Assembly: GCA_025450095.1 (NCBI GenBank)
Contig: JANWID010000247.1
Coordinates: 1 to 5,932 of the forward strand
Direction: 5' to 3'
Source of the DNA: Bacteroidia bacterium
Lineage (GTDB): Bacteria > Bacteroidota > Bacteroidia > AKYH767-A > OLB10
DNA: 5,932 bases
The notes under the pieces are model-generated. The model saw only the letters and a program-made list of their open reading frames with translations, did no database searches and was not told the origin of the DNA. The position numbers and the translations under genes are program-made. Of the stretch, positions 1 to 5,932 are shown piece after piece. Numbering within the stretch: the first letter of the stretch is position 1; every line of letters starts with the position of its first letter.

Positions 1-1
1 G

Positions 2-874
2 AAATCAAGTGGAATGAACGACATGCAAGAAGGTTCAACTGCAGATGTGTTTTTTATTCACCCTACTTCTTTCCTGAAGCAAACTGAATTGAGTACAGGA
101 TGGAATGCTGATATCAGTGATGAATCAATTAACAAACGAACCGATAGTGGAAGTATTCTATACCAGGCCAGTGTTTTTAATGGTGCCGGGAAAATTTATG
201 CTCCCCGTTACCGCCAGGCATTCATTGCATCTTATTATACAGCGGAAAAAGATAAAGCAAGACAAGCATTCGATACTGCTTATGCCGATGTTAAAAAGGC
301 ATTCGAATATTACCTTGCTAATTACAATCATGGCCGACCCTTCATCATCGCCTCACATAGCCAGGGAACTACTCACGCCATCAGATTGTTGAAAGAAGTT
401 CTTGATAATGAAAATTCTATTTCAGAAAAAATGGTTGCCGCATACCTTGTCGGGATGGATGTTTATGATACCTTGTTTACTGTATTGAAACCTTGTCGTG
501 AACCAGGAGATAATGGATGTTATGTCACCTGGAGAACTTATGCTAAAGGATATTATCCTGAAGGATATAAAAAACCTTACCGGGATGCTGTGTGTACTAA
601 TCCACTAACCTGGCTTACCGAAAGTGTGTATGCCAGCCGGGAATTAAATAATGGAGGAGTGTTGAAGCGATTTAATAAAGTTATCAAGCACTTATGCGAT
701 GCCCAGGTTGAAGATGGTGTGTTGCGAATTGAAGAACCTCGTTTCAAAGGACGTATTTTTTTCAATTTTAAAAACTACCACATTGTAGATTACAACCTCT
801 TTTATATGAATATCCGTGTAAATGCCATGGACAGGGTTCGTTTATTTACTGATCAGAAACCGAAAGAAAATTAA
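2..874 (+). CDS. DUF3089 family alpha/beta-hydrolase-like protein, 5' end missing
   Basis: The frame is open from the window edge to a TAA at 872-874. The first in-frame ATG is at 14, but no stop lies upstream of it, and family members normally have a lead-in segment before the first strand, so the true start is probably outside the window. Counting from that ATG (286 residues), the family hallmarks appear in order: DVFFIHPTSF (11-20), WNAD (30-33), YAPRYRQA (62-69), a nucleophile elbow SHSQG (114-118, Ser116), paired cysteines in PCREPGDNGCYVTWR (160-174), CTNPLTW (194-200), and HIVDYNLFYMNIRVNA (256-271), which supplies the probable catalytic His256. The elbow is Ser-x-Ser-x-Gly rather than Gly-x-Ser-x-Gly. 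The fold and motifs point to a serine hydrolase; the substrate is unknown. The N-terminus is missing, so export cannot be judged. The gene converges on the secreted PHP gene with only 20 bp between the stops. Family assignment is firm; function is not. Confidence 0.88.
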   Translation, partial: KSSGMNDMQEGSTADVFFIHPTSFLKQTELSTGWNADISDESINKRTDSGSILYQASVFNGAGKIYAPRYRQAFIASYYTAEKDKARQAFDTAYADVKKAFEYYLANYNHGRPFIIASHSQGTTHAIRLLKEVLDNENSISEKMVAAYLVGMDVYDTLFTVLKPCREPGDNGCYVTWRTYAKGYYPEGYKKPYRDAVCTNPLTWLTESVYASRELNNGGVLKRFNKVIKHLCDAQVEDGVLRIEEPRFKGRIFFNFKNYHIVDYNLFYMNIRVNAMDRVRLFTDQKPKEN

Positions 875-877
875 TTT

Positions 878-893
878 ACTGTTGAGCAACAGT
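878..893. terminator. Hairpin between convergent genes, possible bidirectional terminator
   Basis: ACTGTT and AACAGT pair as a 6-bp stem around a GAGC loop (a seventh G-C pair would leave only two loop bases). It fills most of the 20-bp gap between the stop at 874 and the minus-strand stop at 895-897. On the plus strand a second weak hairpin, ATTGT-AAA-ACAAT (897-909), runs into TTT. On the minus strand the first stem is followed by AT-rich sequence without a clean U tract. The position is ideal for termination in both directions, but the stem is short and AT-rich, so it may be weak. Confidence 0.4.
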
Positions 894-894
894 G

Positions 895-3800
895 CTATTG
901 TAAAACAATTTTCCTGATAAAAGTTTCATTGCCAACTTCTAACCGTAAGGTATATATGCCTTTAGCGGCTGTCTCCAGTGAAAAACTGTGACCAGTTGGA
1001 ACAGTTACAAGCTTAGTAATTATACTTCTGCCGGTTATATCAAAAATCTGAATGGATACCGGAAGATCATTATTTTCAGTTGTGATAGTATATATCCCGC
1101 TTGACGGATTAGGATAAATTGAAAATACTGTTTCTGTCTTTTCGCTTCTTATGGCAATAATCCGTGAGTAAGTGAATTGTCCATCAAAGTCAGTCTGGCG
1201 AAGTTTGTAATAATTAATTCCATCAGCAGCTCTGTTGTCCAGGAATTCATAATTATTTTGCGATAAACTTGTTCCCATTCCATCGACTGTGGCAATTGAT
1301 TCAAATGAAATTGCATCACGGCTGCGTTCCAAGGTAAAATAATCATTATTCAATTCGGTAGCAGTTGACCATTCTAATAAATTGCCTTTGATGGTGTTTC
1401 TTCCAGTGAATGACAGCAACTCAATAGGAAGTGGCGAACTGATTTTGGTATACCAAACCGGTGAAGTCCATGATATATTTCCATCCGCCTGGATGATTTC
1501 TCCAAAATAATAATAGGTACCGGTTACAAACACATGAGTGTAATTTAGTGTGCTGGCATTGCTGACACTGGTAAGAATTACAGGTGCTATATTGCTTCCC
1601 GGAATTCCATACCAAATCCGGATTGTTGAAGTTTGTTCTCCATCAGGATCCGTTGCATTTATTACCAGTGCAGGATTTACTGATTGCGTAACAATGCTGC
1701 CCATTGGATATACAGTATTCAGGGTGAATGATAAATTCAGGTTAAAATCTTCTGTGGCATAAAAGCGCATGTTCAGCATGGCATCGATGATAGATGACTT
1801 CGAAAGCGATGTTGCAAGCACTACTGTTCTGCCTTCGCTGGATTTTCCCATAGTGGCAGAGTTGTGATTATCCAGGTCCACAGTAGGTCCCAGGTGATAG
1901 CCTTTACTCAAAAGTATTTTATAATAGTTGGCATTATTACCCGCTGCAGGATCAGTATAAGTAGTATTGGTTGAATTGTAGGGACCGTTTTTAATTGCCA
2001 CACCTACTACTGCATTATCATAACTCAGATTGAATGGTGTGCCGGCCATATTATCGAAATCACTCATATTAGGATGGCACAAAGAGACAAATGCATTAGG
2101 TGTGCCATTTACCAATCCAAATAAAGTTGCATAATCACCTTTTGCGCAATACACATTGTAGTTACCTGTGTTCCATCCCACAAGTTGATTGATTCCATAA
2201 ACTCCCACATGTCCGCCGGTTGAAATAGTTCCCCATTCCATCCCGAAAAGGGCAACAAAATCATTATGTGAGATGTTGTAATTATCAGCTTCAGCAATAC
2301 CACTTGCATATTTTGCAGGTGTCATTACCGGTCCCTCATTGTGATTGTGATCTGCAATTCCCATGAAATCAAAATTCAGCGCTGTATTGCCAATGTTATA
2401 ACAGCAATAAGCACTATTTACTCCATTGCAAACATTATCCATGTCGCCATCAGAATAGTCGCTGTGTGCATGTAAATTTCCAAAGTATAAGTTATAGGAT
2501 GAAACAACTGAAGTGGTACCTGTAATTATTGCAGGACTGCTTTCAAAGTAATTAGTGTTACATCCTGAGGAATTCATTTCATAAATAGCGAAATGATAAG
2601 TGGTGCTTGACAATAATCCTGTGACAGTTACCGAATTTCCTACTCCGGAATATACCACATATTCACCCGGACCAGTAATGCTTCCCGTTCCAAATACTGA
2701 ATTGGCTATGTATGAAACTCCATCAGCAGGACTTGTGGTAACAGCAGAATTTGCTTTGCAAACAACAATGCAATAATCGCCATCGCCTCTTGTCCATGCC
2801 AGTTGAATGCTGCTTGATAATCCGGATACAATTAATGGTGAAGAGGGAGGTACTTGTGGTTGATTAGCGGGGATACAAGGAATAGTATTCAGGCTTCCAA
2901 TAGCAGGATTCGTAACCAGGTAATTTATCGTACACCCGGTGCCGTTATATTCAAAAACACGGAATTCATAATTTGTTATAGGCGTCAATCCATTCGCAGT
3001 AACAGTATTGCTGCTTCCCTGGTAAATCACATACTCACCCGGAGCCATCAGTGTTCCTAATCCAAATGTAGAATTTGCAATGTAAGATGCGCCATCAGTT
3101 GGTACACTGGTGACAGGCCCGTTTATTCTTCCAATCACCAGGCATTCACTTCCATCGCCTCGTGTCCAATTTAAAGTAGCTGAATTAGCACCTATAGATG
3201 ATGCGGTTACCAATGAAGAAGGCACAAGGGGTTCCGGATTAACAACACACAAATTCGGAATCCTCACATTATCGAAATCTCCAAAATCGGTGGATGATGT
3301 AGCATGGTTCCATAAGCAACCGAGAAATAATAAGTCGGTGCCGGTATAGGTAGCATCACTTGTTGTTACGCCTAACTGAGAATACGATGCAGAGGCAGGA
3401 TCTGCAAAAGGACCGGTGGGAGCAGATGAAACATACAGGCTCCAATTATTACCAATCGGGTTATAAGTTACTTTCACAGTGAGGTAATCACTTCCATAAT
3501 CAACAACCGGTGCAATAATATTGGTAAGGTTTGCATTTGCATCAAGTCCGTTTACAAATCGCACCAGGCGTAAATTATCGGAGGGCCCTGAATTTCCCAA
3601 TACAACCGCATAACCATTACCAGTTAAAAAGTTATTTGAGTTGCAACCCAGCACAAATGCAACTCCGTAATTACTGGCATCAAAACCTGATGGATCGGGA
3701 CGACGCTGACGCATATTAAATGCCCATGTTAAAACGCCGGTATTGGAATTGAATACGGTATTATAGGCTGCTGAAACATCACGATAGCAATAGTCTCTTC

Positions 3801-4011
3801 CTGCAGTTGCACTTCCTAATTTTAATTGATTGGAGAAAATAACGTTTCCGGTATTCACAACCGTTTCTACTTCAATCCAACTGTTTCCAACTACGTTGTT
3901 GTCGGCTCTTTGAAAATCATCCAATAAAACAGTTTGCGCATATGCAGGTGTAATCAACACCAGCAATTGCACAAAGAATATAAAGAATCTGCAGCAATAT
4001 GATTGCCCCAT
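895..4011 (-). CDS. Secreted multidomain PHP-domain metallohydrolase with T9SS type A sorting domain
   Basis: A 1038-residue exported protein. I chose the ATG at 4011; the frame also offers a GTG at 4029, but that lies only two codons after an in-frame stop and would add six non-signal residues. Layout: signal peptide 1-25 (hydrophobic core, cleavage likely after AYA); lectin/LamG-like beta-sandwich about 30-251, beginning DDFQRADN; two fibronectin-III-like repeats about 264-376 and 389-500; PHP domain about 507-755; beta-sandwich about 759-860; LPIELLSF-type Ig-like module about 860-956; sorting domain about 963-1038 with YPNP (966-969) and terminal RKIVLQ. The PHP domain keeps the expected ligand set: HAH (514, 516), SDG Asp521, ADH (554-555), Glu592, His601, CHP His646, and DNH (714-716). 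The downstream RFYATED (749-755) resembles the CehA/McbA-like PHP group. Known biology: PHP domains bind two or three metals and often cleave phosphoesters. The sorting domain implies passage through the outer membrane by T9SS and release or surface anchoring. The substrate is unknown; the lectin-like and Fn3 modules could bind glycan or other polymers (inference). Monocistronic by context. Confidence 0.9.
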   Translation of the reverse strand: MGQSYCCRFFIFFVQLLVLITPAYAQTVLLDDFQRADNNVVGNSWIEVETVVNTGNVIFSNQLKLGSATAGRDYCYRDVSAAYNTVFNSNTGVLTWAFNMRQRRPDPSGFDASNYGVAFVLGCNSNNFLTGNGYAVVLGNSGPSDNLRLVRFVNGLDANANLTNIIAPVVDYGSDYLTVKVTYNPIGNNWSLYVSSAPTGPFADPASASYSQLGVTTSDATYTGTDLLFLGCLWNHATSSTDFGDFDNVRIPNLCVVNPEPLVPSSLVTASSIGANSATLNWTRGDGSECLVIGRINGPVTSVPTDGASYIANSTFGLGTLMAPGEYVIYQGSSNTVTANGLTPITNYEFRVFEYNGTGCTINYLVTNPAIGSLNTIPCIPANQPQVPPSSPLIVSGLSSSIQLAWTRGDGDYCIVVCKANSAVTTSPADGVSYIANSVFGTGSITGPGEYVVYSGVGNSVTVTGLLSSTTYHFAIYEMNSSGCNTNYFESSPAIITGTTSVVSSYNLYFGNLHAHSDYSDGDMDNVCNGVNSAYCCYNIGNTALNFDFMGIADHNHNEGPVMTPAKYASGIAEADNYNISHNDFVALFGMEWGTISTGGHVGVYGINQLVGWNTGNYNVYCAKGDYATLFGLVNGTPNAFVSLCHPNMSDFDNMAGTPFNLSYDNAVVGVAIKNGPYNSTNTTYTDPAAGNNANYYKILLSKGYHLGPTVDLDNHNSATMGKSSEGRTVVLATSLSKSSIIDAMLNMRFYATEDFNLNLSFTLNTVYPMGSIVTQSVNPALVINATDPDGEQTSTIRIWYGIPGSNIAPVILTSVSNASTLNYTHVFVTGTYYYFGEIIQADGNISWTSPVWYTKISSPLPIELLSFTGRNTIKGNLLEWSTATELNNDYFTLERSRDAISFESIATVDGMGTSLSQNNYEFLDNRAADGINYYKLRQTDFDGQFTYSRIIAIRSEKTETVFSIYPNPSSGIYTITTENNDLPVSIQIFDITGRSIITKLVTVPTGHSFSLETAAKGIYTLRLEVGNETFIRKIVLQ
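2548..3162 (-). repeat. Tandem fibronectin-III-like repeat pair inside the secreted PHP protein
   Basis: Two copies, residues 284-364 (2920-3162) and 408-488 (2548-2790) of the PHP protein, align without gaps at an offset of 124 residues (372 bp). By hand count 42 of 81 positions are identical. Shared blocks are TRGDG, a central SYIANS, FG.G, PGEYV.Y and a final GC..NY. Each copy has one cysteine just after TRGDG (290 and 414) and one near the end (360 and 484), spaced 70 residues apart in both, which fits one disulfide per repeat. The second copy has an extra cysteine at 418. This is an old protein-level duplication, since the DNA copies have diverged. Confidence 0.85.
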
Positions 4012-4080
4012 CCCCAATAAGTCAGGCACTGTTTAATTCGATGGAAAAGAAAGGTTTTTTACAGCAAACCGATTGAATAA

Positions 4081-4111
4081 CAAAAATATAGAAAAATCCC
4101 GGATTGCACAA
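4081..4111 (-). promoter_or_regulatory. Candidate Bacteroidota-type promoter for the secreted PHP gene
   Basis: Read on the minus strand, TTG (4111-4109) is followed after 20 bp by TATTTTTG (4088-4081). This matches the Bacteroidota housekeeping consensus of TTG/TTTG near -33 and TAnnTTTG near -7 with near-canonical spacing. Transcription would begin near 4075, leaving an untranslated leader of roughly 60-65 nt before the ATG at 4011. No strong Shine-Dalgarno sequence precedes that ATG, which is usual for this phylum. The match is by eye and such AT-rich motifs arise by chance. Confidence 0.5.
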
Positions 4112-4137
4112 CACCCTGTTCATTTCTTATATTATCA

Positions 4138-4169
4138 ATCCATTAATTTCCAGAAACATCCATTAATTT
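4138..4169. repeat. 12-bp direct repeat, 20-bp period, upstream of the lipoprotein gene
   Basis: ATCCATTAATTT occurs at 4138-4149 and again at 4158-4169, start to start exactly 20 bp (about two helical turns), separated by 8 bp. It lies in the divergent intergenic region, about 20 bp before the lipoprotein ATG and about 50 bp upstream of the -7 box of the PHP gene promoter. Each copy contains the palindromic core ATTAAT. The second copy overlaps a possible -7-like TAATTTTA (4164-4171), for which I find no -33 partner. Same-face spacing would suit a dimeric regulator, but this is inference. Confidence 0.55.
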
Positions 4170-4179
4170 TACGGTATAC

Positions 4180-4185
4180 GGGAGA
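4180..4185 (+). promoter_or_regulatory. Shine-Dalgarno-like sequence fixing the lipoprotein start
   Basis: GGGAGA ends four bases before the ATG at 4190. It supports that ATG over the longer in-frame reading beginning with TTG at 4073, whose extra 39 residues lack signal-peptide character and overlap the opposing promoter. Confidence 0.5.
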
Positions 4186-4189
4186 AATC

Positions 4190-4939
4190 ATGAAAAGCAC
4201 CAGGTTTATTGTTGTATTGATCACCTTTTCATCAATTCTGTTCAGAGCATGTCATAAGGAGGACGATGCGGAAGTAGCTCAAACAGGCACTATCACCGGG
4301 GAATTGAGGCTTACTGATGAATTTGGCAATGAATTTTCCGACCAAAGTGACATGGTGGTTTCTGTAGAGGGAAAGGGAACGGGTGTTTCAGGTTCTGATG
4401 GTAAATATGAAATTACCGGGCTGCCTTCGGGTACTTTTGAACTGAGCTTTGAAAAGGATGGGTTTGGAACCTATAAACGATTCAGTATACAGGTTATAGC
4501 AGGTCCAGGCGCAACGGCATTAAATGGTATTGATTACCTGGGACAAAAAAGCACAACAGCCATTTCTAACTTAACGGCGACAATTAACCCGGTTGATTCC
4601 ACACTTAATATTGGATGTTCTATAGCCCCGATACCTGATCCGGGAACCCCAAGAGCATTCAGGTTATTTTTTGGTAAGAATAATTTGGTGAGCGGACAAG
4701 ATTATCAATACACTCCTTCCAATACCTGGGTTGCTTCAACTGCTTCGGGTTTAATCACTGGTTTAAATCCGGAAGTGTTATACAGTAATGGATATGTTCC
4801 TGGAGAATGGGTATATTTGATTGCTTACGGCGAATCAATCCGAACTAATTCCTACACCGATCCGGTGACAAATAAGAAGGTGTTTCCCAATATCAATACT
4901 TCTTCACCATCTAATGTGGTTAGTTTTATATTACCTTAA
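4190..4939 (+). CDS. Predicted lipoprotein with carboxypeptidase-regulatory-like domain
   Basis: A 249-residue protein beginning MKSTRFIVVLITFSSILFRAC. The short basic start, hydrophobic stretch and Cys21 followed by HKEDD form a type II (lipoprotein) signal typical in shape for Bacteroidota, although the lipobox LFRAC has Arg where a small residue (often Ser) is usual. Residues about 34-120 look like a carboxypeptidase-D regulatory-like beta-sandwich: GTITGELRLTDEFGN, then VSVEGKGTGVSGSDGKYEITGLPSGTFELSFEKDGF. Residues about 124-249 form a second beta-rich segment (ISNLTATINPVDSTL to VVSFILP) that I cannot assign, perhaps Fn3-like. Such proteins usually sit in the outer membrane or periplasm as binding or structural modules; no catalytic motif is visible. 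It is divergent from the secreted PHP gene and 131 bp upstream of the methyltransferase gene, so probably transcribed on its own. Exact role unknown. Confidence 0.82.
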   Translation: MKSTRFIVVLITFSSILFRACHKEDDAEVAQTGTITGELRLTDEFGNEFSDQSDMVVSVEGKGTGVSGSDGKYEITGLPSGTFELSFEKDGFGTYKRFSIQVIAGPGATALNGIDYLGQKSTTAISNLTATINPVDSTLNIGCSIAPIPDPGTPRAFRLFFGKNNLVSGQDYQYTPSNTWVASTASGLITGLNPEVLYSNGYVPGEWVYLIAYGESIRTNSYTDPVTNKKVFPNINTSSPSNVVSFILP

Positions 4940-4970
4940 CCCTTCGACTACCTTTTTTTAAGCATGATAA

Positions 4971-5001
4971 TTTGTTAGTATTCAAATTTTGTTTAATTTA
5001 A
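4971..5001 (+). promoter_or_regulatory. Weak candidate promoter for the rRNA methyltransferase gene
   Basis: TTTG at 4971-4974 is followed after 19 bp by TAATTTAA at 4994-5001. The spacing fits the Bacteroidota promoter layout and the -33 box is exact, but the -7 box differs from TAnnTTTG at the last two positions. Transcription would start near 5008, about 60 nt before the ATG at 5071. The region is very AT-rich, so a chance match is quite possible. Confidence 0.3.
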
Positions 5002-5070
5002 AAATTATTCACTCCAAGCTCAGGGCAAGCCTAATTCTGATTACTCCTGCTAACTTTTTTTCAAATTAAG

Positions 5071-5932
5071 ATGAATCCCTTACCAATTGATTTTCTGAAT
5101 TCAATGAAATCTGCATTGGTGGATGAGTTTGATGACTTCATTAAAAGTTTGAATTCTCCATCACCTGTTTCATTGCGATTAAATCCCTCAAAGAGAATTT
5201 CACAATTTGATTCGAACGAAAGAGTTTCATGGGCCAGTGATGCATTTTATTTGCCGGAAAGAATTTCATTCACGCTCGATCCGTTATTCCATGGAGGTTG
5301 TTACTATGTCCAGGAAGCAAGTTCAATGTATGTGGAACAGGTAATTAAAAAAATAACAAATTCAACTACGCCGGTTAGAGTGCTTGATTTGTGTGCAGCT
5401 CCCGGAGGTAAGTCTACTCAATTGCTAAGCATTCTTCCTGAAGGTAGCCTGCTTGTCAGCAATGAAGTAATTTCATCAAGAAATAAAATATTGCAACATA
5501 ATATTTCCAAATGGGGATATGATAATGTTATTGTTACACAAAACGAAGCAGAAGATTTCGGTCGATTAAATAGCTTTTTTGATATTATCTTAGTGGATGC
5601 CCCCTGTAGCGGGGAAGGATTATTCAGAAAGCAACCCAGTGCTGTGGAAGAATGGAGTGTTGATAATGTGAATCATTGTTCAGTTCGACAAACTTCAATA
5701 CTGGATTCGATTTATGATTCGTTGAAAGAAGGTGGTCATCTTATTTATTGCACATGCACATTTGAAACATCTGAAAATGAAGAGCAGGTTGCAAGAATGG
5801 TGGAATACTATCAAATGGAAGTCGTGGAATTACCTTTAACGGAATCTAAAATTAAAAAATCAAATGGGGGATTAAGATTTTATCCCCATCATGTGAAAGG
5901 AGAAGGATTTTTTATTTCGCTTTTGAAAAAAA
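5071..5932 (+). CDS. rsmF: RsmF-type rRNA cytosine-C5 methyltransferase (NOL1/NOP2/Sun family), 3' end missing
   Basis: An open frame from ATG 5071 runs past the window end without a stop (287 complete codons). It shows the full SAM-dependent RNA m5C methyltransferase core: SLRLNPSK (34-41); HGGCYYVQEASSM (74-86); motif I CAAPGGK (108-114) for SAM binding; motif IV DAPCSGEGLFRK (176-187), whose Cys179 helps release the product; and motif VI YCTCTFETSENE (226-237), whose Cys229 is the likely nucleophile. The next-to-last block RFYPHHVKGEGFFISLL (269-285) and the GLFRKQPSAVEEWS wording fit the RsmF branch rather than RsmB. E. coli RsmF modifies C1407 of 16S rRNA; the exact target here is inferred. 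Family members of this type run to about 450-480 residues, so the C-terminal RNA-binding part lies outside the window. The gene appears intact as far as seen. The second cysteine in YCTC, where Ser is more usual (YSTC), is a mild variation. Confidence 0.93.
   Translation, partial: MNPLPIDFLNSMKSALVDEFDDFIKSLNSPSPVSLRLNPSKRISQFDSNERVSWASDAFYLPERISFTLDPLFHGGCYYVQEASSMYVEQVIKKITNSTTPVRVLDLCAAPGGKSTQLLSILPEGSLLVSNEVISSRNKILQHNISKWGYDNVIVTQNEAEDFGRLNSFFDIILVDAPCSGEGLFRKQPSAVEEWSVDNVNHCSVRQTSILDSIYDSLKEGGHLIYCTCTFETSENEEQVARMVEYYQMEVVELPLTESKIKKSNGGLRFYPHHVKGEGFFISLLKK

Noticed and set aside
105..392. Other open frames inside or opposite the large genes, such as 105-392 (+), 577-765 (-), 1550-1762 (+), 2109-2309 (-), 3110-3349 (+)
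   Set aside because: They overlap well-supported genes in other frames, have no recognisable domains and unnatural composition, and are best seen as shadows.
4012..4029. GTG start at 4029 for the secreted PHP gene
   Set aside because: It follows an in-frame stop by two codons and adds only six residues ahead of a complete signal peptide that begins at the ATG at 4011.
4073..4189. N-terminal extension of the lipoprotein gene starting with TTG at 4073
   Set aside because: The extra 39 residues bury a clear lipoprotein signal peptide in mid-protein, overlap the candidate promoter of the opposing gene, and the ATG at 4190 has a GGGAGA sequence just upstream.
4918..4959. Possible terminator after the lipoprotein gene: GGTTA/TAACC pairing followed by a T7 run at 4953-4959
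   Set aside because: The stem is only 5 bp with a 14-nt loop and lies about 11 bases from the T run; an alternative pairing with CTACC needs a bulge. Termination here is likely, but the hairpin is not convincing.
4940..5070. Search for a small RNA, riboswitch or small gene in the gap before the methyltransferase gene
   Set aside because: The sequence is AT-rich with short T runs (5055-5061 among them) but has no strong hairpin, tRNA-like fold or start-plus-frame worth reporting.
895..5932. A defence, mobile or biosynthetic system spanning the neighbouring genes
   Set aside because: Genes are on mixed strands with separate control, no transposase, integrase, terminal repeats or effector-partner logic is visible, and the methyltransferase is a housekeeping rRNA enzyme.

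Overview
The window reads as chromosomal DNA from a member of the Bacteroidota, probably a free-living environmental lineage; I cannot place it lower from sequence alone. The evidence is a C-terminal type IX secretion (T9SS) type A sorting domain preceded by the typical LPIELLSF-type Ig-like module, a small lipoprotein with a carboxypeptidase-regulatory-like fold, promoter-like sequences of the Bacteroidota type (TTG about 20 bp before TAnnTTTG), and AT-rich base composition.

Layout. Positions 2-874 (+) hold most of a DUF3089 alpha/beta-hydrolase-like gene whose true start lies before the window. After a 20-bp gap containing a small hairpin comes a convergent gene on the minus strand (895-4011). 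It encodes a 1038-residue secreted protein: signal peptide, lectin-like beta-sandwich, two tandem fibronectin-III-like repeats, a PHP metallohydrolase domain with its metal ligands apparently intact, a beta-sandwich, an Ig-like linker and a T9SS sorting domain. A 178-bp divergent intergenic region (4012-4189) carries a good candidate promoter for that gene and a 12-bp direct repeat with a 20-bp period. Rightward from there lie a 249-residue predicted lipoprotein (4190-4939) and, after 131 bp, the N-terminal 287 codons of an RsmF-type rRNA m5C methyltransferase (5071 to window end), cut by the window edge.

How the genes relate. Strand changes and gap sizes suggest four separate transcription units rather than one operon. 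The secreted PHP protein and the lipoprotein are both envelope or exported proteins and are divergently arranged, so shared control through the intergenic region is possible but unproven. The methyltransferase is a housekeeping gene. I see no tRNA, rRNA, CRISPR, insertion sequence, phage or defence genes, and no clear new system. The most interesting item is the multidomain secreted PHP protein.
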